From positions 60,341,869-60,405,868 of the forward strand of contig NC_046683.1 of NCBI RefSeq assembly GCF_009870125.1: a stretch of 64,000 nucleotides of DNA, given 5' to 3'. Position 1 is the first letter of the stretch. Every line of letters starts with the position of its first letter. Source of the DNA: Drosophila pseudoobscura. Taxonomy: Eukaryota > Arthropoda > Insecta > Diptera > Drosophilidae. The notes below the pieces were generated by a model. It had not been told where the DNA came from. It saw only the letters and a list, made by a program, of their open reading frames with translations, and did not search any database. The translations under genes were made by a program, and so were the position numbers. Positions 26,201-38,200 of this stretch are shown one piece after another.

Positions 26201-29200
26201 ATCTCGTCAAAACTCCAATCCAATGACATCCTATCCTAATTTTACTAATATATGATTTTCTTTTCTACTCTCGATTATTAACTTTTAACGATCGATATAT
26301 CTACTCTGTATCCACAAAATTCGGAAACCATGCAACATTCGTCTAATAGGAGTGTGTCCCCCACTGACTCTGGTGATATTATTAACAATCAACAAGCAGT
26401 ACAATGAGTCATCGGATGAACTGGGACCGTTCGGTAGTTCTACACCACTGACGGATATCCGAGCAATCCGAAACCCTGACAAACCGATGGCCCTCTACTT
26501 ATACTGTAGGTCGCAAAAACTGTAGGTCGTCCAGAACCACAATACAGTAGAGCCATTCCACCTACGTCTGTCAAACAAAAAAAACGGAACAACAATAGAA
26601 AAACTGAAGAAGTAGACAAGGTTTTGCTGACCCAGGAAATATACCATCTCCGATTCTATTGCCTTCGTTCGCGGGCAGGCCGTAGCTCTAAACCACTGAC
26701 TAACCTGATCCAGGCCAAAACGGCAGACAATGATCAGCAACGGTATGGACAAGTTCATCCCCCAAACAACACGCTCCCATCTTGGTGGGTAGGCAGTAGA
26801 GCTAATCCACTTTGAAACCTAAATCCGACCGAAACATTAGAACGCGCTATTTAGCGGAGTGGCCTATCCGGCCAGATACTACAGGTTCGTTACTATGCCT
26901 AGTAATTTGATTAACCTCGAGCGCGGGGCTTTAAAGTCTTTTAGAAACTGCTACGCAATCCAGCTACTCGAAGTCAATCACCCAGACAATGCACGACCAT
27001 GTATATCTGTTGGGAATTAATGGATGAAGGAATAAGTCTTGTGCCACTGCATTGAGATGCAGCTCGCATTGGTGTTGATGACTTTATAAAACTTTCTTGG
27101 TCGGGGCAAGCCGAAGAAGGGCCCCACGTTGGGCGCCAAATTTTACAAATTCTTTACGAAACCCTGCCATAAAATCGTGACAGACTTTTCGAACCAATTG
27201 CCATTTAAAATTTGTCTTTACCTGTAGCATACAACGTACAGGGTCGAGGAGCTGATGATAAGTAAACGGGAGTAGGAAGTACGCGCTGGCTTCGGCTTTT
27301 GTCTCTGGTCGGCGGGGTGTGGGCATGGAGGAAATTTTACTACCCATTTATAGCTCTGGCAAATGGTCGAGATAAGAATTTATAAAAAAAATCGCGTACG
27401 AGTAGGGAAAGGATACTAGGAAACGGGATACAGGGGGGTCAAAGGGACAGATCAGCATGTACACGTGAACGAAGAAGATCACCGGTCAGATCTTTGTCGG
27501 CTGCGGTATCGCCCATTGGCGAGAACGCCCACCCTACCATGATCCTTCAGGGCCACCTATTAATCGTCAGGATCCCTCCAACAAAGACTGCGGCGGGTCA
27601 CATCTCCGTTTTTCGAGGTTGCATGGTTCCGATATAATCTATTTAGCCACGGTTCATTTCCAAAACTACTTTATTTAAACAATCCATAATTCTTCATTTA
27701 AATTCCTATAAAACCTAACGCTAATAGAACCTAGTCCCTAATATAAGCCTGCTATTCGGTATCGTCTTACATTTCTAGGGTATTACTAGTATTAAGAGTA
27801 TCATAGGGGCGAGGTAGCGTATAAGGTTCTTAAATCTATAAAAATGATTAGTAGTATGTATAGATAACGGCAAGAAATAGGTACGTGTTCATCATATGAA
27901 CAAGGAAACGTCATATGTCATTACGGTACTTGGGCAGTGCCAAAACCAGACAAAAATCGGGTATATGGAAAGTCGTTTAAAGGCATGAGTAATACGTGTG
28001 TAAAACCGTGATCATGGTTGAAGACCAACGAATAGTTACCGCACATTCATTCTTTTCAGATTGCTTACTTGTTTTTTTTTTTTTCTCTTATAATCACTTA
28101 CGAGACGATTAATAACTTTGACTCCCACGCAGAAAGATCTTTCGTTGTGTGTTGGATGAGGTGATTTGATGGGTGGATGAGTATGATGATGTGTGTGATT
28201 GTGATGAGTATCTGCATAGATGATGAGATGAATGCGTGGCAACCAAAATCAAAAACTGTAAAAATAATTGGTATTAATACACTACTCATTTGTTCAAGTT
28301 CGACTTAGCCCATGGACAGGAATTCCCTTTTTGTTTATACCGTATTTACTTGGCTTTTGCACATTTTTGCCGTATCAAAAGAACATTGTTAAACAGAAAG
28401 CGGCTAAAAAAAAACAGGGTTTCGCATATCGGGTCTAATTTCGAAAGAAAGATAGAGAATATAACTAAATCCGATGCGGGTTCGATGCTTCCCGGCTGGA
28501 GACCGAGTTCCTACTCGAGGTCTGAAGGTGGCACACGATTGTACCGGGCGCAGGTAACATCAGCTGCTTCCGATGCCAGGGGTCAATGACCGCGGTCCAT
28601 CTGCGGCGTGAGGTTAGGTACCCCCCTGTCCAGGCGAAGATTGCAGAGCACACCGATCGGGTTTACTTGAGGAGCAAGTCCATGCCCTCGGCTACCGAAC
28701 GGTGGTACGGGCACGTGGCCAAGAGGTCTCCGGGAATAACCAATCCGTATCTTCTAGACCAGCGTTTCAATACGTAGATACTAGTGGTGCTAATCCTACA
28801 CGGAAAGAACAGAACATTTTTCAACGGGTCGCTGCAGCTGGGTGGATAATTACCTCAACAGAATTGCACCACTGTTTCGAAAAATGTTGATACACTGGGG
28901 GCGCTCGTTTCCAAATGGTCGAACGGCTGCCCCAGTATTGGCGATATATAACTGGCGCGTCCACTCAAATTCAATGATCACTTTGAGCCGCACTTGGCAC
29001 TTGCACTAGGCTTTGACTTTGGGCTTGACCTTGTTTAGAGAACTGGGTCAGCTCAAGCAGACTTCTTTTTTCACTGCCGGTCACTCTGACGGCCACGAGG
29101 TAAAAAAGACAGAGGCTGGGACTACTAGGTACAGCAACCCACGTTTTTTCCACACCTTCTATGGTCTTTTTCTGTTATACAGAATCCAGCCACAGCAATA

Positions 29201-32200
29201 TTTAATGAAATATAGTGCAAAGCAGAAAAATTGCATATCTTAGTGTTGCCACTTGGTCGCAAAACAGCTGATACTCTATGTATGGTTAAAGCTCACAAGC
29301 TCTGCAACTCGAATTTTTTTTTTCTTCTGCCTAGTTTTAGGCTGTAATTTTGGGAGTTAGCCGTTCATAATTCAAATAAACGGCACGACAAGCGTCGAAT
29401 ATTACAAGTTCAGTGTTCATTTGTCGAAACTTATCGGATATGAGGCCCTATAACATATGCCAGCTATGTAAACGATTGTCTGAGAAGAGAATCAAAGAAT
29501 TTTCGGTATTTTTTTATGCTGGAAGTTCTTTAACTAAAAACGTATCTTTTGTATGGCTTTTAGTATTTTTTTAAAATAATTTCTCTGCAATACAATCGTC
29601 AATTAATTAGTATTTTGAGTAGTTCGAATTATTTTAGCAGTGCCCTTCTATGGGCTTCTCTTAAAACAAATACTTAAATAGACTTTTTCTAATAAAAGTA
29701 CCTAGTTTTAGTATTTTTTTAATGATTAATTTTGGTAGCTAATTAAGATTTTTGATTTATTTAAACAATTTTTATTACTTTTTTTTATTATTATTTATTT
29801 GACTACTTTTAGTATCTATGTAGGTTTTTTTTTATTTTTTTTTTTAGTTTAGAAATGTTTTTTTTTTTTAATATCTAGCTTAGTTTTTTTGCTATTATTT
29901 CTAGTGTTTTTGGTATTTATTTTAGTATTTATGTTCTGGCATTATATTGTTTCTAGTATTATTAAGCAGAGAAAACTAAAAAAACAGAGTCGTAAGCCAA
30001 TTAAAGCTGAATTATCTGAATGGAATGGCTTTTCTTATGCCGCAACAACAAATGCCTGAAATACTTTCTAAAACAATACATAATATGTGCGGACAACATA
30101 CTAGACGATCTCTAATGCCATTTGTCGCGCGCACGGTGGCCTCACCCATTTCCCAACCATCTATCGGACCTCCTCCAGACTCTAGACTCTAGACTCTAGA
30201 CTCTAGACTCTAGAGTTCAATGTCAGTCGTCTGCAGCAGCGAGCGAGCGACTCGACAGACAAGTGTGTGTGTTGAGCAGAGACCAACTTCAAGTCCATGT
30301 CGAATTTTGAAGACGAGACAAAGACCAAACTCCGGCAGCCAACGGGCGTCCATTAGAGTCACGTTATGTGGAGGGAGCTACCGCACACGGCTACCGGGAC
30401 CGACCGCTACAAGACGACACTCAAGAACCTCGTTAACAGACGAAGACCCTCGGCTCTGCGGGCCCATAAACCACAGGCGGGGCAGACGGGGCAGACTGAC
30501 GGACAGAGAGACCCGTGTAGTACTCTGTGTCTTGCATATTTGCATAAAAACCCAGAAAAACAGCAGACAAGACCATTTAGCGGTACTCCCACAGCGGCGG
30601 AGGCCCCTTCGATTTGGTTTCGATTTGAGGCAATGTCCCCTGAATGCCTGATGATGATTAAACACCGAACTACTGGGGCGGGTACTGACATTGAATTCGA
30701 ACAAAGTTACACAACAATCGTCATCATTATTATAACGATCATTATGTGACTCTGAAGCCAAAGACAAATATTTAAGCAAATACAAAAAAAACAGAGAAGA
30801 AAATAAAATAAAAGAAAAGAAAGGAGAGCGATCCGGTTCGGCATAGACAATTATGCTACGGGTGGTGGTGGTGGGGGAGAGGGAGGGGGAGGGGGAATAC
30901 TGTTGTGGAGTGTTACTGTATAGTGGGCGTGGCTTTTGAACAATTTTGCAATATTTAGCATAAAATTGCGCAACATGCGTGTGTGTTGTTGCCTCAACAA
31001 TTATGCAACAATTTTGGGGATAGGCAGGAGGGTATGACGATTTTTACAAGATCTGTTGACAGCTTTTTGATTCGTAGGATCACCATAGTATCACAGATAA
31101 TACCAGGGTATCAATGGCTTCGAAACTCTCTCCTGTCTCTTGTGTGTTTTTGTGTGTGTTTTCTATGTGTCTTAAATTCGTTTCGGGGCTTGGCCCAGAG
31201 AGTGGCCCAAAGAGTGCACGTCATAAAAATCAAAATTAAAACAAATTGCAAGCCAGCGAAAAGCAAACAAATTTATGCCAATCCAAAAATCCATTTCAGT
31301 CGCAGTTCCAGTTCCAGTTCAAGTGAAAATGCAAATAAATAAAAGTGAGAGAAAATACCAGAAAGAAAAATAAATAACTGCAAATAAAAGAAAGAGACAA
31401 ATGTGAAATAGGTGAAGTGGAAGTGCGATCTCGAGAGACGACTGACTGTAAATACATTCGCCAAAATGATTGTGAAAATGGAACCCGACGAACTAATCAC
31501 CTTTCGTGTCCAGTATCTGGTGGACAGCGATCCGCTATCGGCCTGCACCGCCTTCCCCATACCGGTGCGTGCCCCCACCTATGCGTTTGCCACAACCATG
31601 CCGCTGGCCACGCAGATCGGCACCATACTCAGGCTGTTGAATGCCCCACAAAGTGTAAGCATTAAGACAATGGATCTTTCTTTCTTTCTTTCATACACGT
31701 AAATATATATATTATCCGTATTTTCAACGGGCTTTAGCTTATCTCTGTCTTATCGGACAGCCTAAATCTTTTGGCCGAAAAAAAACACACACACACACAC
31801 AGAGTACGAAAATCTTTTGTATACGAAAAGGCATTAACTCTTTTAGCGTCGCATTTACGAGATACTTTAAGAAGTATGTATAGGCATTATCGAGATCAAG
31901 ATTGCGGGTTTTTTTTTTGTTGTTTTTTTTTTGTTTGTTAGTAAAACTATGAAGAAGTTTTTTGAGGGTTTCTTTTTTATACTTCTTTCAAAAATTTAAT
32001 ATTTATTTTTATGCCATGATGAAAACAGTTTTTGCACACGCTAGCCCAGCGCTTTGATGATGCTGGCTTTTGCGGATTTTTCAGATTTTGCCGATTTGGC
32101 TGATAGTTGTCCACAGTTCATGCCAGAAGTCTGTGAACAGTAGAGGGTATGACAGTTATTGTGTAATTTAAAGGTTGAAAATGTTCCATAATCCAGAAAA

Positions 32201-35200
32201 AGGGGATTTTTTCCATTTAAATGTTGAGCAGATTGCAATCTAACCTTTTCTTAAATAAATAAATAAATAAATATTCACATACTACCGTATTTGCCAGCTT
32301 GTGCTTCTTCTTCAGACTCTCCCTCCTTCCCCCCCCCCGCCTACGACTGCTCTAACGCTCTACATATGTATATCACTCTCTCCTTCGCTCGCTCGCCCAA
32401 GCTCTCTTAAGCTCTACCATTCTATCACTCTCTCTCTCGCTCTTAAGCTCTACCATTCTAGCACTCTCTCAGGCAAAGCCGCTCCTGCTCTCCTCGCATG
32501 TTCTTGCTGTTGTTGTTGTTGTTGTGGCTGCAAGTGTCACTTTGCACTCTCCTTCGTTCCACTCCTTTCGCTGAGAGCGAACCAAGCCGGCAGCTTGCGA
32601 GTGTGTGATGCCTGTCTAATGCCTGCTGCCTTGTTCCGCATATCGGAATTTATCATTGGATTGATTTGATGCAGCATTTACCGCCCCAATCGCAGACTTT
32701 TCGCACTCACTGTCTCTGAACCGATGGCATATACATTTTGTATGTGTATATTTCCAGTGCGGTTTTTGTTTTGTGGCACGGCATCCCAGACCGAGACCGC
32801 GAATCATTTGCATAGCGTGTTTAGACGCATTTATCGCTCTATATCGCCACCACATTTCCTATAAAAATAAAAACGCATAAAAAGCATTATAACTCGTTTA
32901 TCGTCCGGCAATGGAACGATTATGTATGCTCGTTCCTCCACAAAAAAAAAAAAAAACTAAACAAAAATCGACAATTGATTTATTTGTGAAATTTCCACAT
33001 GAAAGGCAAAGATTAAACTTGGCCAGAACCAAATTGATTCAAAAAAGGGGAAAAAAACCTCTAGCCACAAATCTAAAAAAAAAGAAAAAAAAAGAAGGGG
33101 CGAGATGTAAGTCAATTGAAGCGGAATAAGTTTTATATGTTCGAGAATCAGTGAGAGGAAAGAGCGTTGAAATGGAAAGAACCACAAGCCAACAACAAAA
33201 ACCAATGGGGGAAAACTTTTAGGAAATCTGCTTAAATGGTAATTGGTAAATAACAGAAGAAAAACTTATCCACAAACAAAAACAAACAAAGGGGTTAGTT
33301 CTGTTCTGGCAAAAACATAGAGAGAGGGGGAGAGAGGGGGATAGAGAGAAAGAGATTAAAGAGACAAGGAAGTAAAGTGTTTTAGCATGTTCTAAGGCCA
33401 CGTACTTATTACAATATTTTATTCTCGAACCGAGCAAATGATGCATTGCCAATGGATGGGCCAATGCCAATGACCGACCCTTTTCACTGGGCGCGATCCC
33501 CGGCCAGAAGAAGACAATGGCAGATGGCAATGGCGAGGAGGGATTGGCTCGAACAGATCCAAGCCCAGCTCTGAGCCAGCCCCGGGCTGGGCTAACTTAT
33601 TGCTATCGCACAATCTGTGGCAACTAATAGGAAGTTGGGGCAGGCAGAAAACCCCAGGCCCCAGAGCCACAGTCAGAGCCACAGTCAGAGCCAGGGCCAG
33701 AGCCAGAGCCACAGCTGGGGCTGGCTCTCTTTTTCTGGGCGCATTGTGAAAGCCATGGCCAGCAATTATCTAAGCCTGCCATTGTTTGCCCCTGCAACGA
33801 GTGGCATCGCGCTGCCAGCCAGCCTGCCTTTGCCTGACTTTGACTAATTTGCAAAAAAGCCACTAAGGAGCCATCGAACAGCCTCCCCATTCGTGGAGGC
33901 TCCACCGCCACCACCACCAGCAGCCAGCCACCAGCCACCATCCGCCAGCCACCAGCCACCAGCCACTGCCTGTCATCTGTCATCCAGTGTGGGGCAGAGC
34001 AGAGCAGAGCACAGAGCAGGCCGCAAGGATACGTAAATCTTGACAAGCGGCGGCAATAAATTCTAATGAGCAAATCGCAAAAGGAAGTTCTGGCTTTCCA
34101 GCTTCTATATCCAGAGTGTGCTCTCAGGATGTTGTCGGAGGCAGATTTATGTGGCAGGCTTCGGCTTCGGCATCGGCACCGGCATCGGCAGCTGTAAATG
34201 CCATTTGTCCAATTAGTCAGCAAACAGAGAGAACTTTGCTGGCCTGCTCCTATGTACGACTGCTGCCCCTAGTGCTATCGGCAGTTGCCTGCATGCAACT
34301 TGTTAAATTTAGCGCATTACAATAGATTCATAAATTTTCGCCCCACCAATCTCCACCAAGCCTAATCTCCAGCGATGACATCAGTGCGGGACGGACAGTG
34401 CCGACAGATTCGAGAACCCACAAAAGTTAAAAATATAAATAATCGTGCGAGTAGTGGTCGTTGTGGCTGGCCAATGGAAACGATATGATACTCAATATAT
34501 ACAGGTATACAGGGTAGGGTGGGGTGTATCTGTTTCACAATAGATACGACAGGGGAACAGAGGGGGATTATTTTCATGGTGCAGATCCAGATAAAGTCCG
34601 TTACTCACCGAATAGATTGTCTTGATTAGATCTAGAGGGATACAATTATCCCAAACAGCACAAACTAGCTATCCTTAAAGATACGTATAGGTATCTACTA
34701 CCTGGGGAAAGAAAAATCTCAATGCTGGGGAAAGCCTGAGAATAAAAGTATCAGAAATTATTAATTGAAAACAATAAAATATGAAATAAAATTAAAACGA
34801 ATTCAATAATAGATTAATTAAAACACAAATTATTTCATATATTTAGACTAGAAATTGTCTTGAAACGTCTTCTTTAAGTGTGCTTTATATTGGTCGCGCG
34901 TCATGCGGCAGTGCCTCTCGGTCAACCTCGACTTGGTGTCGCTTGGGCCATCAAGTAGTCCATTGTACAGCCAAATCCTTAAATTTACACAGTATCTACC
35001 CATTCGACAACGTTTAATTCGATTGTCTAATGTTTTGATTTGAATTTATTTTGTTATTCTTTCTGCCAATTATTTCTGTGTTGACTGTTTCTTCGCGTCA
35101 TTCAGAACAGAACAGAACAGAACAGAATGAGAGATAAGCATATAGGGAGTACGCGTGTTCAATTGAATGGAAATAGAGAACCAACAACAAAGACTACAGG

Positions 35201-38200
35201 CCACAATTAAACTACAGAAAAAAGTCGAACAATTCATTCACAAAACAAAAACCAAACCAAACCAAAAGGTAAAGCCAAAGCCAAAGGCAAAAGCTCATTA
35301 AAATAAACAAAATAAATAAAAAGAGAATTCAATTATTTGTAGTAAATAAATTAATCCGTTATACGAGTATTGAGAGCATTGCGTCATTTACATGTGTCAT
35401 TCACACGATTGAACAATACTAGTATTATTCACAGTCGTAGCTGCATTCAAAGTCAATCAAAATCATTGACTTGTAAGGCTTGACCCGGTGCGAAAACTTT
35501 TCCATTAACTTTGAAATTTAATTGTTGGTCAAATATTTGAGCCACGCTCGACACTTTTGACCATCTCCCGGCAGGCATCTCTCTCTCTCTCTCTGTCTCT
35601 CTGTCTCTCTTCTGGCATTAAATTATTTGCATTACGAATTTGCACAGCAATCTCTTCTGTATATTTCCCCTTTGAAGTTATGCCTGGGTTTTTGAATTCA
35701 ATTAGCACTGTGGCCATCCATCAGATTTTGCGGTCAACCTGTGGGTCAATCAACTCTGATTGATGTGAAAGCAAAAGTGTATTAGTCACTGAAACGCCAA
35801 CAAGGTTAACAATTTTCAGGCTCTTTGCTAGGTTTTATTTGGCTTGTGAGTGGGCTGACCTTTGATCTATATTTGTTTGATTTCAAATATAGACTGGAGA
35901 AGGAAGAAATATTTTGCTGGATTTTATAAAATAAATAAATAATTTTCTCTAAATTTAAAAAAAGAAGAAGAAAAAGTTTTCAAATCAATCCCTTTTTTAG
36001 TTCGTTTATTATGTGTTTAAGGGGGAGCTGGAGGCTTAATTTATTTTTATTTTAATTTCTCTCATATCCAATTTGCTAGTTAGTCACTTATTTATCCCCA
36101 TTTATAACTGCTCTGCCACATATAATCCCCTACAATGAATATTTTCACATATAAATCCCCAACAATGTGTCTAAAAAAAAAGGCAAATCCATATGTCATC
36201 TCTTCATTAGAGCCAACAAATTGCTTGTATATTGTATGTCCCTCTTTTTTCTACATTACTCATGGATTTTAAAACATAATTAATCAAAATTAATATCCAG
36301 TTTGTTATTCGCCCGAAAAAAAGTCTCAATGACGAATTTACGAGGCTGTCAATAATATTGTATGAAAAGTATTTGTTTATTTTCCCAAAACATATTGGAT
36401 CTATCGTTTTGCTGATTTTATAGTTTTTTCCCCCCACTAAATCTTTTTTTAAAATATTTTCTCCTCGTGGATTTTAATGCTCGCGCGCGCCCCTTAACTG
36501 TGTCAATGGCCACATTTATGTGTGTTGTTTTTTTTTTTTTTGGCCAAAAATCATTTTGATTAAAAATCTTGTCATGCTTCACTCAAAGTATACAAAAAAA
36601 AAAATCAAAGCCAAAAAAGCGACCGATATAAAAATTTGCATAGAGCTGTGAATGAGACGCAGGGAATGGATGAATGAATGAACGAATGAACAAACGAATA
36701 TGAAAGACGGAACATAAATAAATCATAAAACCGATTCCAAGCCATAGTTTTTGTTGTTTTTATTTTTCTCGCCGAAAGCTTGAGGGCTCCAATATTTGCT
36801 TTGATTTTAATTGCCCGCCCGCTTATATAAAGATCTGCCGTGTTTATACAGTAGACTAAAGCACGCATTTGACACATAATTTGAATGCCTCGGCTGCTCC
36901 TCCTTTGGGGCAAACAATGACGGAACCCAAACGTTGGTCTAGAAAGTTTTTTGGCCCAATGCCTCAGCCAGGAAGTCAGCTGGAGATTTGCTCAAGTGGC
37001 TTCGAGTGGGGCCTCTCTTTTTTGATAAGGAAACGTGACTCGTACTAGACTGCATGGCTCGCACTGACTTTTGGGGCAAACAAAACTCTCAAGTGCTGAC
37101 GAGTCATTTAACTAGGAAAAGTCTCATTTCAGCTAAAAAGAAAAAAATACTCATATTTATGGACTTGTTTGCTGTGGCTCTCTCCGTCAGATAGGGTTCT
37201 ACGAAAGGCAGTAATAGATTCATAAACTAATCAGTAGATGGAAATATGATGCAGGCATCTACACTCAAATGAAATATCAATAGATTTGCACCGTGCTTGG
37301 AAACTCTAAAAAGAAAAGAAAGTGGTTTTCCCTTACATTAATATGAAAATTATTTGATCTATATAAAAATAAAAATATATTTCATATATAAAATAAATAT
37401 TTTTCAAGAGCTGTTAAAAGTCATTGGATCCATAAATTAATTAAGATACTAACCAAATTTGGCAAAAGGACTTTAAATAATTTGTAAAAAAGGAATTTTT
37501 TCTGTTTGTGGCCATTCGCTTATGGGAAACATTTACAGCAAATCAACATTCTTCGACGAATGTCTCCTAAGAAAAAAGGGGCATACGAGTCATAAGAGAA
37601 TGAGCCCTAAAAACAGTCCCAAAAGCCCCACCTTCCAACCAATGCTGGGCGTCCGTCTGTTTAATCCTCCACCCGGATGACAGAGAATATTCTCTGTTTC
37701 TGTTTCTGTTGGTTTTGCTGCTGCTGTTTTCACACATTAAGCATTGAGCATTAAGCATCGACACAGATATAATACCATGTTGTACCCGGTAATTGTTCTG
37801 TAAATGCAGAAATAATTACTTTCAATGCGCCAATAAACAGACAGCGACAAGACAAGAGTTGGTCTGCGGGCCGTCAATCAGTGCATTTGTGCACGCAGCA
37901 GGAGCTTGATCAATCAGGCAGGCAGCCAAGGCAATCAGCGGCTTGAAAGAAAACTGAAAGCAGAGAAAAGTAGGTGACCGACCAGCCAGCAGCCAGCAGC
38001 CAGTCGGCGCGTCATCTCTTGGTCAGCCATCAAGTTGGTCCAACTCCGGCTGCTGTCGGCCTCAATGTTGGCCTAAACGAAATCGTCTGCTGACTTTCAA
38101 TGCAACAAAACGTTCTATGGTGCACCAGCAGCACATCAACCTCTCCATCAGCAGTGGCTTCATCTGTAGCCCCCATCTGTGGCCACCATCCCGTAGCTTC

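Larger units (their letters stand above)
19190..29406 (-). mobile_element. Intact Ty3/gypsy-type LTR retrotransposon, Osvaldo/Ulysses-like, with a RING-H2 Gag
   Basis: This 10.2-kb element is inserted antisense in the Fhos intron. In element orientation the order is 5' LTR (29406-27223), leader with a lysine-type primer-binding site, gag (26229-24670), pol in the -1 frame (to 21446), a G-rich polypurine tract, and 3' LTR (21372-19190). The LTR ends are TGTA...TACA, flanked by the 4-bp duplication AGTT (19186-19189 and 29407-29410). Pol order is protease, RT, RNase H, integrase, which is gypsy type. Only about 70 nt separate pol from the 3' LTR, so there is no env. The two LTRs are the same over the stretches I compared except one extra T in a T-run, so insertion looks recent. 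Very long LTRs plus a lysine-tRNA primer suggest the Osvaldo/Ulysses lineage; this is from memory and was not aligned. Confidence 0.93.

Noticed and set aside
28290-28777. Short frames inside the LTRs
   Set aside because: Present unchanged in both LTR copies and short; no retroelement domain seen.
30220-30651. 143-codon frame before the Fhos GBD exon
   Set aside because: Arg/Ser/Thr-rich, low similarity to anything, several competing frames on both strands; more likely untranslated leader or intron.
33624-34223. 199-codon minus-strand frame
   Set aside because: Built from CAGAGC and CCACCAGC repeats; repeated Arg/Cys and Gly/Trp stretches are artefacts.
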